5,633 bases of DNA from an uncultured Clostridia bacterium (lineage in GTDB: Bacteria; Bacillota; Clostridia; Lachnospirales; Bianqueaceae), in contig CANOUM010000120.1 in the NCBI GenBank assembly GCA_947570515.1, positions 1-5,633 on the forward strand. Direction: 5' to 3'. The position numbers and the translations under genes are program-made. The notes beneath the pieces were generated by a model that was not told the origin of the DNA, did no database searches, and saw only the letters and a program-made list of their open reading frames with translations. Below are positions 5,086 through 5,633 of this stretch, piece by piece (positions within the stretch are counted from its first letter, which is position 1; each line of letters begins with the position of its first letter).

Positions 5086-5633
5086 ATGTCATTCTCTTCC
5101 AAGGTAAAGGATGAATTGGCAGATCATGTCAGTAAAGCGAGGCACTGCCGATTGGCAGAGCTGGCAGCTATTTTGGCAGGATGTGCTAAAATCAGACTCA
5201 CGCCTCCTGAAATTGAGATTCAAAGCGAAAATATCGCTGTGGTGAAAAAAGTTTTTATTCTGCTGCAAAAAATATTTGGAATCCATGCCTGCATTTCATA
5301 TCGAAAGGGGCAGAAGGGCAGCAAGGTGCAGCAGTATGTGGTGCAGCTTCGGGAGTCAGCGCAGGTTTGGCGTGTGTTAACGGATCTTTGCTTTCTAACA
5401 GAGAAGAACGGAGTTTTATCATTTCAAACCTTTTTGCCGGAGCAAATGCTACAAAGACTGTGCTGTTATAAAGCATATATTCGCGGCGCTTTTTTGGCGG
5501 GAGGTTCGATCAATGATCCGCAGAAAAATTACCATATTGAGTTTTTGCATGAGGAGAAAGCGCAGGCAGAGCTGCTGCAGAAACTGCTGCGAAGCTTTGA
5601 AATTGAGTCTCGGATTTTGGAGAGGACCCGCCC
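5086..5633 (+). CDS. whiA: DNA-binding protein WhiA, N-terminal part (3' end outside window)
   Basis: WhiA couples a homing-endonuclease-like (LAGLIDADG) domain to a C-terminal helix-turn-helix. It controls sporulation septation genes in Streptomyces and influences cell division and chromosome segregation in Bacillus. The window holds 182 codons of an expected 310 or so, still open at the right edge, so the helix-turn-helix is not visible. Recognisable features are the start MSFSSKVKDEL, the ARHC...ELAAILAGC segment (18-33) and the core AYIRGAFLAGGSIND (130-144), where the LAGLIDADG-like motif lies. As is typical of WhiA, this has lost the acidic pair needed for cleavage. ATG 5086 is preceded by AAGGAGGG (5073-5080), which overlaps the murB stop at 5-base spacing, so the two genes should be co-transcribed and closely coupled. 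No damage is seen in the visible part. Confidence 0.95.
   Translation, partial: MSFSSKVKDELADHVSKARHCRLAELAAILAGCAKIRLTPPEIEIQSENIAVVKKVFILLQKIFGIHACISYRKGQKGSKVQQYVVQLRESAQVWRVLTDLCFLTEKNGVLSFQTFLPEQMLQRLCCYKAYIRGAFLAGGSINDPQKNYHIEFLHEEKAQAELLQKLLRSFEIESRILERTR

Noticed and set aside
1..5633. CRISPR array, insertion sequence, tRNA or rRNA
   Set aside because: No regularly spaced direct repeats, transposase motifs, terminal inverted repeats, or tRNA/rRNA sequence were seen on either strand.

Overview
The window reads as chromosome from a low-to-moderate GC Gram-positive bacterium of the class Clostridia, probably a Lachnospiraceae-like gut anaerobe. This rests on gene content and order (hprK, a ROK glucokinase, murB, whiA), on strong AGGAGG-type ribosome binding sites and on sigmaA-type promoters. 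It is inferred from remembered gene-order patterns, not from a database search. Every convincing gene lies on the + strand.

Left part (1-1645): the C-terminal half of HPr kinase/phosphorylase (hprK, cut by the window edge) is followed 18 bases later by a complete ROK-family glucokinase (glcK). These two form a short operon linking the glycolytic energy sensor of carbon catabolite control with glucose phosphorylation. A 14-bp hairpin after glcK probably ends or weakens the transcript.

Middle (1693-3812): two tandem, diverged paralogues of an unrecognised family. Each has an N-terminal domain with a PG-x3-D-x4-F / PEE-x-W pattern, a helical middle with a PEEY motif, and a C-terminal ArsR-like winged helix. 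The downstream copy is intact (351 aa from the preferred start). The upstream copy is continuous in one frame over 345 codons except for a single in-frame TGA at 1957-1959. It is therefore a recent nonsense pseudogene, a sequencing error, or a split/recoded gene.

Intergenic block (3813-4144): an A-tract-rich stretch, then a good sigmaA promoter (TTTACA-17-TATCAT) aimed at a strong intrinsic terminator (4001-4056) with no sizeable gene between. This looks like a small RNA of about 95 nt or an attenuated leader. A second good promoter (TTGTCT-17-TATAAT) sits just before murB.

Right part (4145-5633): murB (complete, peptidoglycan precursor synthesis) is followed 11 bases later by whiA (5' part only). 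The rapZ and yvcK genes that often lie between murB and whiA in Firmicutes are absent here. Housekeeping genes for sugar sensing, wall synthesis and growth/division control thus flank a regulator pair and a possible small RNA, which are the least explained parts of the window.
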